A stretch of 64,000 bases of DNA from contig NZ_KB849797.1 in NCBI RefSeq assembly GCF_000369045.1, forward strand, positions 452,844-516,843, written 5' to 3'. Below are positions 8,994 to 16,618 of this stretch, piece by piece. A program made the position numbers and the translations under genes. Position 1 is the first letter of the stretch; each line of letters opens with the position of its first letter. This DNA comes from Acinetobacter pittii ATCC 19004 = CIP 70.29 (GTDB taxonomy: Bacteria > Pseudomonadota > Gammaproteobacteria > Pseudomonadales > Moraxellaceae). The notes under the pieces were generated by a model. It did not search any database. It worked only from the letters and a program-made list of their open reading frames with translations, and had not been told where the DNA came from.

Positions 8994-10583
8994 TTAATCT
9001 TTTGATTCATCTTGTTCGATAGAAACAATATGAACTTTCTCAATTTTATGACCTTCCATCGTAATCACTTCAAAGCGATAACCGTCTGCCTCAACAGCTT
9101 CACCATTTTCCGGTAAACGGCCTAAATGGAATAACAAGTAGCCCGATAAAGTTGAATACTGTTCACTTTCGTCAACGAGATCACGACCTAATAAAAGTGA
9201 TACATGGCGAATATCAGTTGAACCTTCAAGCATTAATGAACCATCTGCCAAGCTTTCAGCAGCAGCGTCTAACTCATCTTCATCAGGGAATTCGCCAGCA
9301 ATTGCTTCTAAAATATCAATTGGTGTTGCAATACCTTCGATTGAACCATATTCATTTAATACGATCGCCATTTGTAAAGGTGCTTGGCGTAATTGCTCCA
9401 TCACCATAAGTACTTGAGCATTTTCATGCACAATCACAGGTTCACGTAGATGCTTTTGGAAATCAATTACACCTGTCTCAATAAAGTTATTTAAAACTTT
9501 ATGCGTAAGCGCAATACCCTCAATATTATCAAGTTCACCGCGTGCAACGATCAAACGAGAATGTGTCATCGACATTAAACGTTCTTTTAAAACTTCAGGT
9601 TCATCGTCTAAGTCAATCCACTCAAGTTCAGGACGTGGAGTCATAACAGATTTTACAGGACGCTCTGATAAACCAAGCACACCTTGTACAAGCACACTGT
9701 GATAAGCACCATTTTCTTCGTCAAAAACTTCATCAGCAAAAGCTTGTGTCGCTAATACATCTTCTTTATCAGAAGATTGAGTATCTGAAGAACTACTATT
9801 TTTACTGCCTAACATACGTAAAACCGCAGAGGCAGTGCGATAACGTAAGTCTGTAGTGGTAACTAGCTTTTCCTGATTGCGACGCATGCTCTGATTGATA
9901 ACTTCTACCAAAACCGAGAAGCCAATTGCAGCATATAAATAGCCCTTCGGAATATGGAAACCAAAGCCTTCCACCACCAAAGAGAAACCGATCATCATCA
10001 AGAAGCCAAGACACAGAATGACAACTGTTGGATGTTTATTGACGAAGTCCATGAGTGGTTTTGATGCCCACAACATGATTCCGACAGCAATCACAACCGC
10101 AACCATCATGACTGACAGCTCTTTCACCATACCTACAGCTGTAATCACACTGTCTAACGAGAATACAGCATCAAGCACAACAATCTGGACAATGACCATC
10201 CAGAATGCAGCATGAACCGGATTATCTTCTTTATGAAGTTGTTTTCCTTCCATCCGTTCATGCAATTCCATGGTGCCTTTAAATAATAAGAACACACCAC
10301 CGAATAACAAAATCAAATCACGACCAGAGAATGGATGATCAAAAATATGGAAGAGTGGTTCAGTCAGCGTCACGACCCAAGCAATCGAGGCCAAGAGTAC
10401 AAGGCGCATTCCTAACGCGAGCACCAAACCAACTATACGTGCTTTAGCTCGTTGCTCTGGCGGCAATTTCTCAGCCAAAATCGCGATAAAAACGAGGTTA
10501 TCGATCCCCAATACAATTTCAAGAACGATTAAAGTTGCTAAACCCACCCAAGCAGAGGGATCAGACATCCATTCAAAGATCAT
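8994..10583 (-). CDS. TerC-family membrane protein with CBS pair and CorC/HlyC domain
   Basis: A 529-aa three-domain protein like E. coli YoaE/YegH. Residues 1-235 are a TerC-type membrane domain of about seven helices with acidic intramembrane motifs (VLEIVLGIDNLVF, VVLDAVFSLDSVI). After a Ser-rich linker (about 258-272) come a CBS pair starting at VKSVMTPRPELEWIDL (about 308-420) and a C-terminal CorC/HlyC transporter-associated domain (about 440-520). TerC proteins act in metal-ion efflux, including manganese during secretion; the CBS and CorC parts suggest nucleotide- or metal-controlled transport. I checked the leader for the yybP-ykoY manganese riboswitch that often controls terC genes and did not find it. 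Confidence 0.9.
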   Translation of the reverse strand: MIFEWMSDPSAWVGLATLIVLEIVLGIDNLVFIAILAEKLPPEQRAKARIVGLVLALGMRLVLLASIAWVVTLTEPLFHIFDHPFSGRDLILLFGGVFLLFKGTMELHERMEGKQLHKEDNPVHAAFWMVIVQIVVLDAVFSLDSVITAVGMVKELSVMMVAVVIAVGIMLWASKPLMDFVNKHPTVVILCLGFLMMIGFSLVVEGFGFHIPKGYLYAAIGFSVLVEVINQSMRRNQEKLVTTTDLRYRTASAVLRMLGSKNSSSSDTQSSDKEDVLATQAFADEVFDEENGAYHSVLVQGVLGLSERPVKSVMTPRPELEWIDLDDEPEVLKERLMSMTHSRLIVARGELDNIEGIALTHKVLNNFIETGVIDFQKHLREPVIVHENAQVLMVMEQLRQAPLQMAIVLNEYGSIEGIATPIDILEAIAGEFPDEDELDAAAESLADGSLMLEGSTDIRHVSLLLGRDLVDESEQYSTLSGYLLFHLGRLPENGEAVEADGYRFEVITMEGHKIEKVHIVSIEQDESKD

Positions 10584-10909
10584 TGATCCTGCTCCTGTGT
10601 TGTTTGGATTTTATCTTTATTTGGCAACACAACAGGCGCGCCTATACAAAGGGGGGAAAATGTTTTTTTAAGACAAGAAATTAAAACGGAGCGACTACAA
10701 CCACTACCCATATTTGTTCATATGTTGTTAAACGAATTTTTAGTATAGGCAAGATTTAACATAAATTCATCATTTTTATTTGTACATAACCAGCATTCAC
10801 CAAACCCATACAAAACATGAATCTTTCTTATAAATCTGCTTATAAAGTTGTCATATCTTTTGCTTACTGTAGACAAGAAATATGAACGTGATAAGGTAAA
10901 AATAAAACA
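10584..10909. other. Divergent intergenic region between the TerC/CBS gene and the LOG-family gene
   Basis: 326 bp holding the divergent promoters. Visible are a perfect GGCGCGCC palindrome (10636-10643) and a G6 tract on the plus strand just right of it. An imperfect repeat of TGTGTTGTT/AACACAACA flanks the TerC start region. The promoter for the gene at 10910 may use TTGTCA at 10848-10853, but no good -10 follows. No ORF or RNA gene is evident. Confidence 0.4.
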
Positions 10910-11533
10910 ATGAATAGCGTATTAACAATGGCAGTAAATGATTCACCAATAACAGCTGTAAAAACAAAACAACCTCTTATTGCATTATATTGTGGTTCAC
11001 GTGCAGGAAATAACCCAATCTACCGAGAAAAAGCAATTGAACTCGCTCATGGAATCGCTGAACAAGGCTTTGGATTAGTCTATGGCGGTGCTAGTATCGG
11101 TTTAATGGGACAAGTCGCTGAGAGCGTTCTCGCAAACGGCGGAGAAGCTGTCGGTGTGATCCCTGAATTTATGCTTGATTATGAAGTCGCACATGCAGGC
11201 CTAACTGAATTACATGTCGTAGAAACCATGCATGAACGTAAAGCCATGATGGCAGAGCGCGCAAGTGCATTTATTGCGTTGCCGGGTGGTTTAGGAACAT
11301 TTGAAGAAATATTGGAAATAGCCACTTGGGGCCAACTCAACCAACATCAAAAGCCAATGATTTTATATAACGTAAATGGCTTTTATAACGCACTTATTGC
11401 CCAATTAGACCATGCAGTTCAAGAAGGTTTCCTTCCCCTTCAGCACCGAGCTAAATTAATTGTATGTGATGATGTTGATCAAATTTATAACGTCATTAAA
11501 AACTTAAAAATGCCAAAAAGATTTGTTGTCTAG
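10910..11533 (+). CDS. LOG-family nucleotide 5'-monophosphate phosphoribohydrolase (TIGR00730)
   Basis: A Rossmann-fold enzyme of 207 aa. It has the two diagnostic LOG motifs, MHERKAMM at residues 107-114 and PGGLGTFEE at 125-133, with the adjoining TWGQLNQHQKP. Family members remove ribose 5-phosphate from purine or cytokinin nucleotides; in bacteria they are usually nucleotide salvage or housekeeping enzymes (compare E. coli PpnN and Pseudomonas PA4923). The first 20 residues are a low-complexity extension before the core (PLIALYCGS), so Met7 could also be the start. Monocistronic and closed by a terminator. Confidence 0.9.
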   Translation: MNSVLTMAVNDSPITAVKTKQPLIALYCGSRAGNNPIYREKAIELAHGIAEQGFGLVYGGASIGLMGQVAESVLANGGEAVGVIPEFMLDYEVAHAGLTELHVVETMHERKAMMAERASAFIALPGGLGTFEEILEIATWGQLNQHQKPMILYNVNGFYNALIAQLDHAVQEGFLPLQHRAKLIVCDDVDQIYNVIKNLKMPKRFVV

Positions 11534-11552
11534 TTGTCCCCCTACTCTACTT

Positions 11553-11578
11553 AAAAAAGCGGTTCTGCCGCTTTTTTT
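11553..11578 (+). terminator. Intrinsic terminator after the LOG-family gene
   Basis: AAAAAAGCGG, loop TTCTG, then CCGCTTTTTTT, starting 20 bases after the stop codon. It is a compact, strong rho-independent terminator. Confidence 0.92.
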
Positions 11579-11704
11579 GTTTTAACTATTTTCACCTCTA
11601 TCTTCAAAAGAACTTAGATTTAGTAAAGGGGTATTCAACATTGGCTTACTTCTTTTAAATTCAATTTGTTTTACACTAGACTAAAACGTTAATTTTCAAA
11701 TGTT

Positions 11705-13096
11705 ATGAATGCCACGCCGACTCACCAAGCTTTGCAACCCGAATATCGACTACTCGTTCTTTTGGTTTCTATTGGCTTTTTTATGCAGGCCTTGGACACA
11801 ACCATTGTAAATACTGCTATTCCTGCGATGGCTCATCATCTCAATGAAGATCCTTTACGCATGCACAGTGTAGTGGTGGCCTATGTATTATCGGTTGCTG
11901 CCTGTATTCCTCTAAGTGGATGGTTAGCAGACCGCTTTGGTGTTAGAAATATTTTCTTGTCGGCAATCGTAATTTTTACTCTGGCTTCTTTAGGTTGTGG
12001 TCTTTCTCAGAGTCTCAATCAGCTGTTATTTTTCCGAGTTATCCAAGGCATAGGCGGCGCCTTACTACTTCCTGTTGGCCGACTATCACTTTTAAAAATT
12101 ATTCCTCGAACTCAGTTCCTAGCTGCAATGAGCTTAATGAGTCTTGCAGGTTTACTCGGGCCTTTGGCGGGCCCAACTTTAGGTGGCTGGTTAGTTGAAG
12201 TTGCAACTTGGCATTGGATTTTTCTCATCAATATTCCTATGGGTATCCTAGGTATATTAATGACCTTAAAAGTCATGCCGAATGTAAAAGAACCCTCGGT
12301 CAAAACATTTGATTTGGGTGGCTTCATCTTATTAGTCGTGGCCATGATTGGATGGTCCTTAGGGATCGAACATCTAGCCTCACCTGAATATTCAAAATGG
12401 TTTAGTATTTCGCTATTAGTCGTCGGAATAATCGCAACACTATGGTATGCCTACCATTCACATACTCATCAAAATGCATTATTTCGTAGCCGACTCTTTA
12501 GAAACAAAATTTATGCGATTGGTATTTTAGGTAATTTCTTTGCTCGCTTTGGTGGTAATGCTTTGCCTTTTGTTTTACCACTCATGCTACAAGTTGCTTT
12601 TGGTTTTGAACCCTTTATTGCAGGTCTAATGATGATTCCCTTGGTCTTGGGCTCATTATTTTCGAAGCCAATTGTCAGGCCTATTATTCAAAAAATTGGC
12701 TATCGACGTTTTTTACTCATCAACACAACATTAGTTGGGCTGTGTATTGCCTCTTTTGCAATCATGACCGTCGATACTCCAACTTGGTTTAGAGCCTTAC
12801 ACTTTTTCTTATTTGGCACATTAAATTCACTGCAATTTGTTGGCATGAATACATTAACCTTGAAAGACTTGCCTCAACAAGATGCGAGTAGCGGTAATAG
12901 TTTCTTGTCGATGATCATGATGCTATCAATGAGTATTGGTGTTGCACTAGCAGGTACCCTCATTAATATTTTTACTCATTATTATGGTGCAGACCACGTG
13001 ACAACAGCATTCCATGTCACTTTAATTTGCCTCGGTTGTATCAATGTCATTACTGCATTTATTTTCTGGCAAATTCCAAAGGATACGTCTGTATAA
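11705..13096 (+). CDS. MFS drug:H+ antiporter of the DHA2 type, MdtD-like
   Basis: A 463-aa inner-membrane exporter with about 14 helices. The N-terminal third closely follows E. coli MdtD: SIGFFMQALDTTIVNTAIP in helix 1, SGWLADRFGVRNIF in loop 2-3, and GPLAGPTLGGWLVE with HWIFLINIP in helices 5-6 (motif C of antiporters). DHA2 members export drugs or metabolites using the proton gradient. MdtD itself has been associated with efflux of iron citrate or other metabolites, so antibiotic resistance should not be assumed. No accessory membrane-fusion gene is adjacent. Confidence 0.85.
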   Translation: MNATPTHQALQPEYRLLVLLVSIGFFMQALDTTIVNTAIPAMAHHLNEDPLRMHSVVVAYVLSVAACIPLSGWLADRFGVRNIFLSAIVIFTLASLGCGLSQSLNQLLFFRVIQGIGGALLLPVGRLSLLKIIPRTQFLAAMSLMSLAGLLGPLAGPTLGGWLVEVATWHWIFLINIPMGILGILMTLKVMPNVKEPSVKTFDLGGFILLVVAMIGWSLGIEHLASPEYSKWFSISLLVVGIIATLWYAYHSHTHQNALFRSRLFRNKIYAIGILGNFFARFGGNALPFVLPLMLQVAFGFEPFIAGLMMIPLVLGSLFSKPIVRPIIQKIGYRRFLLINTTLVGLCIASFAIMTVDTPTWFRALHFFLFGTLNSLQFVGMNTLTLKDLPQQDASSGNSFLSMIMMLSMSIGVALAGTLINIFTHYYGADHVTTAFHVTLICLGCINVITAFIFWQIPKDTSV

Positions 13097-13172
13097 GCGG
13101 TTGCATTTTTAGCATGGTTTCTCGCTCGCGAATCACGCTATGATGTCGACTTCAAATTTTAACGAGTTTTGA

Positions 13173-13931
13173 ATGAGCAAACTGGCTAAAACTTTTTTCA
13201 CATCACGGCACAATACCCTAATCGGAATTGGCTTAGCTTGTGTTATGGGAGTCTTAGCTTATTTTTGTCTGTTCTATCAACAAAAAGCAGTTGCGCAGGA
13301 TTATCCGGTGCAAGGGTTCGATGTTTCTCATCATCAAGGTGATATTAACTGGAAAAAAATATCACCGGAAAAATTCCAATTCGTCTATTTAAAAGCGACT
13401 GAAGGCGGCGATTACAAAGATTCAAAATTTCAGGAAAACTGGCTCAAAGCACGTGAACATGGGTTTCATGTAGGTGCTTATCATTTTTATCGTCTATGCC
13501 GTGATGGTAAAACGCAAGCGGATAACTTTATTGCGACTGTACCCAACAAAGCCGATGCCCTTCCTCCTGTTATCGATCTAGAATATGACGGTAACTGTAT
13601 TAATGCGCACACCAAAGAACAATTACTTAAAGAAATAGGCATCATGCATGACCGCTTAAAACAGCACTATGGCAAACAGCCCATCTTTTATATTTCCAAA
13701 ACTTTTTACCACATTGTATTAATAGGAAGTTTTCCTAATACACCGCTTTGGGTTAGAGATTACGAAGGAAAACCTGAGCTGAAAGACAAAAGAAAATGGC
13801 TCTTTTGGCAACATAGTAATCAAGGTAAAATTGAAGGCATGACAAAACCAGTAGACTTAAATGTTTATGAGGGTTCAGTCAAAGAATGGCATCAATTTTT
13901 ACAGCAGCAAGGCATCGTGAAAGCACAATAA
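13173..13931 (+). CDS. GH25-family lysozyme, membrane-anchored or secreted
   Basis: A 252-aa protein with one hydrophobic segment (residues 15-35), acting as signal anchor or signal peptide, followed by a GH25 muramidase domain. The conserved entry GFDVSHHQGDINW has Asp50, the segment PVIDLEYD supplies Asp135 and Glu137 as the catalytic pair, and LWVRDYEG and WLFWQHS follow as in the family. It cleaves the beta-1,4 MurNAc-GlcNAc bond of peptidoglycan. No cell-wall-binding repeat is present. The stop codon lies one base before the dinB start, so the two genes are almost certainly co-transcribed, an unusual pairing. Confidence 0.9.
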   Translation: MSKLAKTFFTSRHNTLIGIGLACVMGVLAYFCLFYQQKAVAQDYPVQGFDVSHHQGDINWKKISPEKFQFVYLKATEGGDYKDSKFQENWLKAREHGFHVGAYHFYRLCRDGKTQADNFIATVPNKADALPPVIDLEYDGNCINAHTKEQLLKEIGIMHDRLKQHYGKQPIFYISKTFYHIVLIGSFPNTPLWVRDYEGKPELKDKRKWLFWQHSNQGKIEGMTKPVDLNVYEGSVKEWHQFLQQQGIVKAQ

Positions 13932-13932
13932 T

Positions 13933-14988
13933 ATGCGCAAAATCATTCATATCGATATGGATGCCTTCTATGCATCGGTCGAATTGCGAGAGCGTCCTGA
14001 TCTAAAGCATCTTCCCGTCGTTATTTCTTCACATCATCCGCGAGCTGTGATTGCGGCTGCCTCCTACCGTGCCCGTGAATTTGGTTTGCGTTCTGCCATG
14101 TCGATGAGTCAGGCAAGAAAACTATGTCCTCAAGTTGTCATTATTGAACCAAATTTTGAAAAATACCGTACGGTTTCCGCTCAAATTCACTCGATCTTTC
14201 AGCAATATACGCTACTTATTGAGCCTTTATCTTTAGATGAAGCTTATTTAGATGTCACTGAAAACCTAAAACAGATTGCGAGTGCAACTGAAGTTGCCAT
14301 GCATATTCGGGAAGATATTTTTAGATTAACCGGATTGACCGCTTCAGCAGGTGTAGCACCAAATAAGTTTTTGGCAAAAATTGCTTCCGACTGGAACAAA
14401 CCTAATGGCTTATGTGTAATCAAACCTTCGCAAGTTGCTACTTTTATTCAAGACCTTCCGCTTAAAAAGATTCCAGGCGTGGGTAAAGTCACTCAGGAAA
14501 AATTGCAGCAGCTTCAGCTACATACGCTGGGTGATTTACAGAAAATTGAAGAAGCTATTTTGGTTCACCACTTCGGTAAATATGGACAACAACTCTATCT
14601 ATATGCTCAGGGCATTGACCATAGACCTGTTCAAGCTGAAAGAGCTCGCCAACAAATTTCGAAAGAGACAACTTTTGACAGTGATTTTACTTTGGCTCAA
14701 TGTCAGCCCTATTGGCAGGGATTAGCTGAAAAAGTCTGGCAAACACTAGAGAAAAAACAGCTCAATGCACGTGGTGTCAATATTAAGCTTAAACTTAAGA
14801 ATTTTCAGACTTTACAACATAGTAAAAGCTTTAAAAGACCGATCCAGTCGCTACAGGACTTAGTCCAAGTTTTATTTTTATTATTAAATGAAATGCAGAT
14901 TCCCGAACATTTCCAGTTTCGCTTGATTGGTATAGGCGTTTATCAGTTACAGACCCAAGCTGATGACTTCCAGCTTAACCTCTGGTAA
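13933..14988 (+). CDS. dinB: DNA polymerase IV (Y family, translesion)
   Basis: An error-prone polymerase that extends past lesions and mismatched ends. The 351-aa length equals E. coli DinB. Metal ligands are Asp8 in HIDMDAFYASVE and Asp102/Glu103 in LSLDEAYLDV, and the DNA-contact segment TASAGVAPNKFLAKIASD follows. Helix-hairpin-helix residues are at PLKKIPGVGKVT. The C-terminus ends QLNLW, matching a beta-clamp-binding tail (QLxLx[FW]). The ATG at 13933 is one base after the lysozyme stop. No LexA-type box is obvious in the short space upstream of the lysozyme gene; Acinetobacter lacks canonical LexA. Confidence 0.96.
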   Translation: MRKIIHIDMDAFYASVELRERPDLKHLPVVISSHHPRAVIAAASYRAREFGLRSAMSMSQARKLCPQVVIIEPNFEKYRTVSAQIHSIFQQYTLLIEPLSLDEAYLDVTENLKQIASATEVAMHIREDIFRLTGLTASAGVAPNKFLAKIASDWNKPNGLCVIKPSQVATFIQDLPLKKIPGVGKVTQEKLQQLQLHTLGDLQKIEEAILVHHFGKYGQQLYLYAQGIDHRPVQAERARQQISKETTFDSDFTLAQCQPYWQGLAEKVWQTLEKKQLNARGVNIKLKLKNFQTLQHSKSFKRPIQSLQDLVQVLFLLLNEMQIPEHFQFRLIGIGVYQLQTQADDFQLNLW

Positions 14989-15302
14989 TTGACTACTTTT
15001 CACTCAAAAGAGCAACTTTTAAACAAAATAGACTCCCTTTTACTGAAACTTTAGAGTAACCTAATCCACGCATATTCATTACCCATGTATTTGCAACATG
15101 CCAAAGCAACCTTTACTTTCGGCATATCGTCCTGTGATTGGCGTGACGACCAAATCCGAATATTGCAGGGCTCTTCTGATACATGGCTTAGTTATTCCTT
15201 CCTCACAATAATCTACTGAAATTCTTTTCTACTCGCTTGCACCGACCTAGCAACTCTTCATAAAATCAAAACTATTAAATAAAACCACTTTAGAGCATTT
15301 TT
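14989..15302. other. Intergenic region between dinB and the RidA gene
   Basis: 314 bp without a convincing complete gene. It holds a 37-codon ORF (15098-15211) whose N-terminus resembles the start of a class I glutamine amidotransferase/PuuD-type hydrolase (listed separately), and AT-rich sequence that presumably carries the RidA promoter. No strong terminator is visible after dinB. Confidence 0.4.
15098..15211 (+). pseudogene. Short ORF, possible remnant of a PuuD-like glutamine amidotransferase
   Basis: A 37-residue frame, ATG to TAA. It contains RPVIGVTTKSEYCRALLIHG then LVIPSS, which follows the opening pattern of gamma-glutamyl-GABA hydrolases (PVIGVTT, a short gap, Y..A....G..P...P) with the region between the two elements deleted. 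No Shine-Dalgarno sequence precedes the ATG and nothing after the stop continues the family in any frame I read. It could be a decayed gene end, a real microprotein or coincidence; the similarity rests on a short motif only. Confidence 0.25.
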
Positions 15303-15656
15303 ATGACGGTAAAGCGTTTACACGTTACTTCACGCTACTGCGAGGTTGCGATTTCAGGTAATTTGGTACACCTAGCTGGGCAACTCGCAGATGATACAAG
15401 CGCAGATGTCACAGGGCAGACTCAACAAACTTTAGATAATATTGACCGTCTATTGGCAGAAGCTGGAACAGATAAAACCCATATTCTTTCTGTCATGATT
15501 TTTTTAAAAGATATTGAAAAAGATTATGCAGCAATGAATGCGGTTTGGGATGCATGGATTAGCGAAGGGAACCCACCAGCACGTACATGTGTAGAATCAA
15601 AACTCTATGCACCAGATGTACTTGTAGAAATGACGGTTGTTGCGGTACTTCCATAA
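15303..15656 (+). CDS. RidA/YjgF-family enamine/imine deaminase
   Basis: A 117-aa member of the YjgF/YER057c/UK114 family. RidA enzymes hydrolyse reactive 2-aminoacrylate and other imines released by PLP enzymes. The arginine that binds the substrate carboxylate lies in NPPARTCVESKLY (near residue 98), followed by the usual end VLVEMTVVAVLP. The sequence resembles the more divergent RidA subgroups rather than E. coli RidA (128 aa), so deaminase activity is likely but not certain. Closed by a strong terminator. Confidence 0.88.
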   Translation: MTVKRLHVTSRYCEVAISGNLVHLAGQLADDTSADVTGQTQQTLDNIDRLLAEAGTDKTHILSVMIFLKDIEKDYAAMNAVWDAWISEGNPPARTCVESKLYAPDVLVEMTVVAVLP

Positions 15657-15680
15657 TTTTTATAATTATAAATTCATGTA

Positions 15681-15719
15681 AAATTGAGCAATATCTTGGG
15701 TAATATTGCTCAATTTTTT
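15681..15719 (+). terminator. Intrinsic terminator after the RidA gene
   Basis: AAATTGAGCAATAT (15681-15694) pairs with ATATTGCTCAATTT (15703-15716) and is followed by T residues. A 14-bp perfect stem. It may serve the convergent DUF2726 gene as well. Confidence 0.9.
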
Positions 15720-15803
15720 AGTAATTTTAAAATTTTGAATTTCAGCATCTTATTCCAATCTTCTTAAATGAGCTCTCAGATCAATTCCGCTAAAGTCGAA
15801 TTT

Positions 15804-16304
15804 TTAAGGCTTCACAAAAGCATTTGATATTCTTTCTAGCTGGGGTGTCGCATGCAAAGTTGCTAACTCTGATTCAGGACTCAATAAGTCTCTTCTTAAG
15901 TCATGATAATCAGGCACACTGCTATAATGAAGCACACGATAGCCAGCCAATTGTAATAGGCGACGCTCATATTGTTGATGCGCTCGGCGTAAACCGTTTT
16001 CCCCTAGAACAACAACTACAACTACCTGATAATTTTGATCAAGCACAACAAAATCAGCTGACATATTTTGATATTTACGACGTGTATGCGCGTATTTTGT
16101 AGTTAAAAGTGCATCAAAAGATACATGCGCTAATACGGTAAATTTGGGCAAAACAGTTTGTAGTCTGGTTAAGGTCATTTGCTCATGGCTAGTTAACACT
16201 GCACGGCGCTTTAAAGCACTATCATGTTGATGCCTTCGTGACAGACTTTTCACTGCCATAACAACAACCAGAAATAATAATAAGATCGTGATTAAATAAT
16301 ACAT
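15804..16304 (-). CDS. DUF2726-domain protein with N-terminal membrane anchor
   Basis: A 166-aa protein. Residues 3-18 form one membrane helix, a basic stretch follows, and then a domain that fits DUF2726: a LTSHEQMTLTRLQTVLP opening, a hydrophobic Val/Phe strand, Asp at SADFVVLD, then VVVVVLGE, a helix with Tyr-Glu-Arg-Arg, and AGYRVLHY. DUF2726 is a PD-(D/E)XK-like, nuclease-type fold of unknown function. Here the usual second acidic position (ELD/EVD) reads LGE, so catalysis is doubtful. Monocistronic, convergent with RidA. No functional claim is possible. Confidence 0.72.
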   Translation of the reverse strand: MYYLITILLLFLVVVMAVKSLSRRHQHDSALKRRAVLTSHEQMTLTRLQTVLPKFTVLAHVSFDALLTTKYAHTRRKYQNMSADFVVLDQNYQVVVVVVLGENGLRRAHQQYERRLLQLAGYRVLHYSSVPDYHDLRRDLLSPESELATLHATPQLERISNAFVKP

Positions 16305-16585
16305 GGGCCTAATCCTTTAAGTTTTTTATAATGATTTTGCTAGATCACACTTTGTTTTAATTGATAACGACACAGCCGTTTTTTAAAAGGTTCACTTAGT
16401 AATTTCACTTGTAGTTATCAAGCTTGGCTTAAATTTAGCCACCCTCACATTATTTATAATCATAGAATCAATAACAATCAAGTGCAGCTCGTCAGATTTT
16501 GGTTATTTATCATTATTCGTTACGTTTTTTGTACTTTAAATCCTCAAAAATCTCATTATACGATTTAAATAGAGTCATAAAAAAC
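16305..16585. other. Upstream region of the DUF2726 gene
   Basis: About 280 bp of AT-rich sequence between the DUF2726 start and the terminator of the ygiQ-type gene. A -10-like ATTATA lies about 25 bp upstream of the start on the minus strand, and a small GGCT/AGCC dyad sits at about 16432-16443. No ORF, tRNA or other RNA is evident. Confidence 0.35.
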
Positions 16586-16614
16586 AAAACAGGCTCTATT
16601 TAAGAGCCTGTTTT
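16578..16614 (-). terminator. Intrinsic terminator of the YgiQ-type gene
   Basis: AAAACAGGCTCT (16586-16597) pairs with AGAGCCTGTTTT (16603-16614), a 12-bp perfect stem. On the minus strand it is followed by TTTTGTTTTTT. Confidence 0.92.
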
Positions 16615-16618
16615 ATCA

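Noticed and set aside
10584..10700. yybP-ykoY manganese riboswitch upstream of the TerC/CBS gene
   Set aside because: This family often sits before terC genes, but I could not find its conserved core in the leader on the minus strand.
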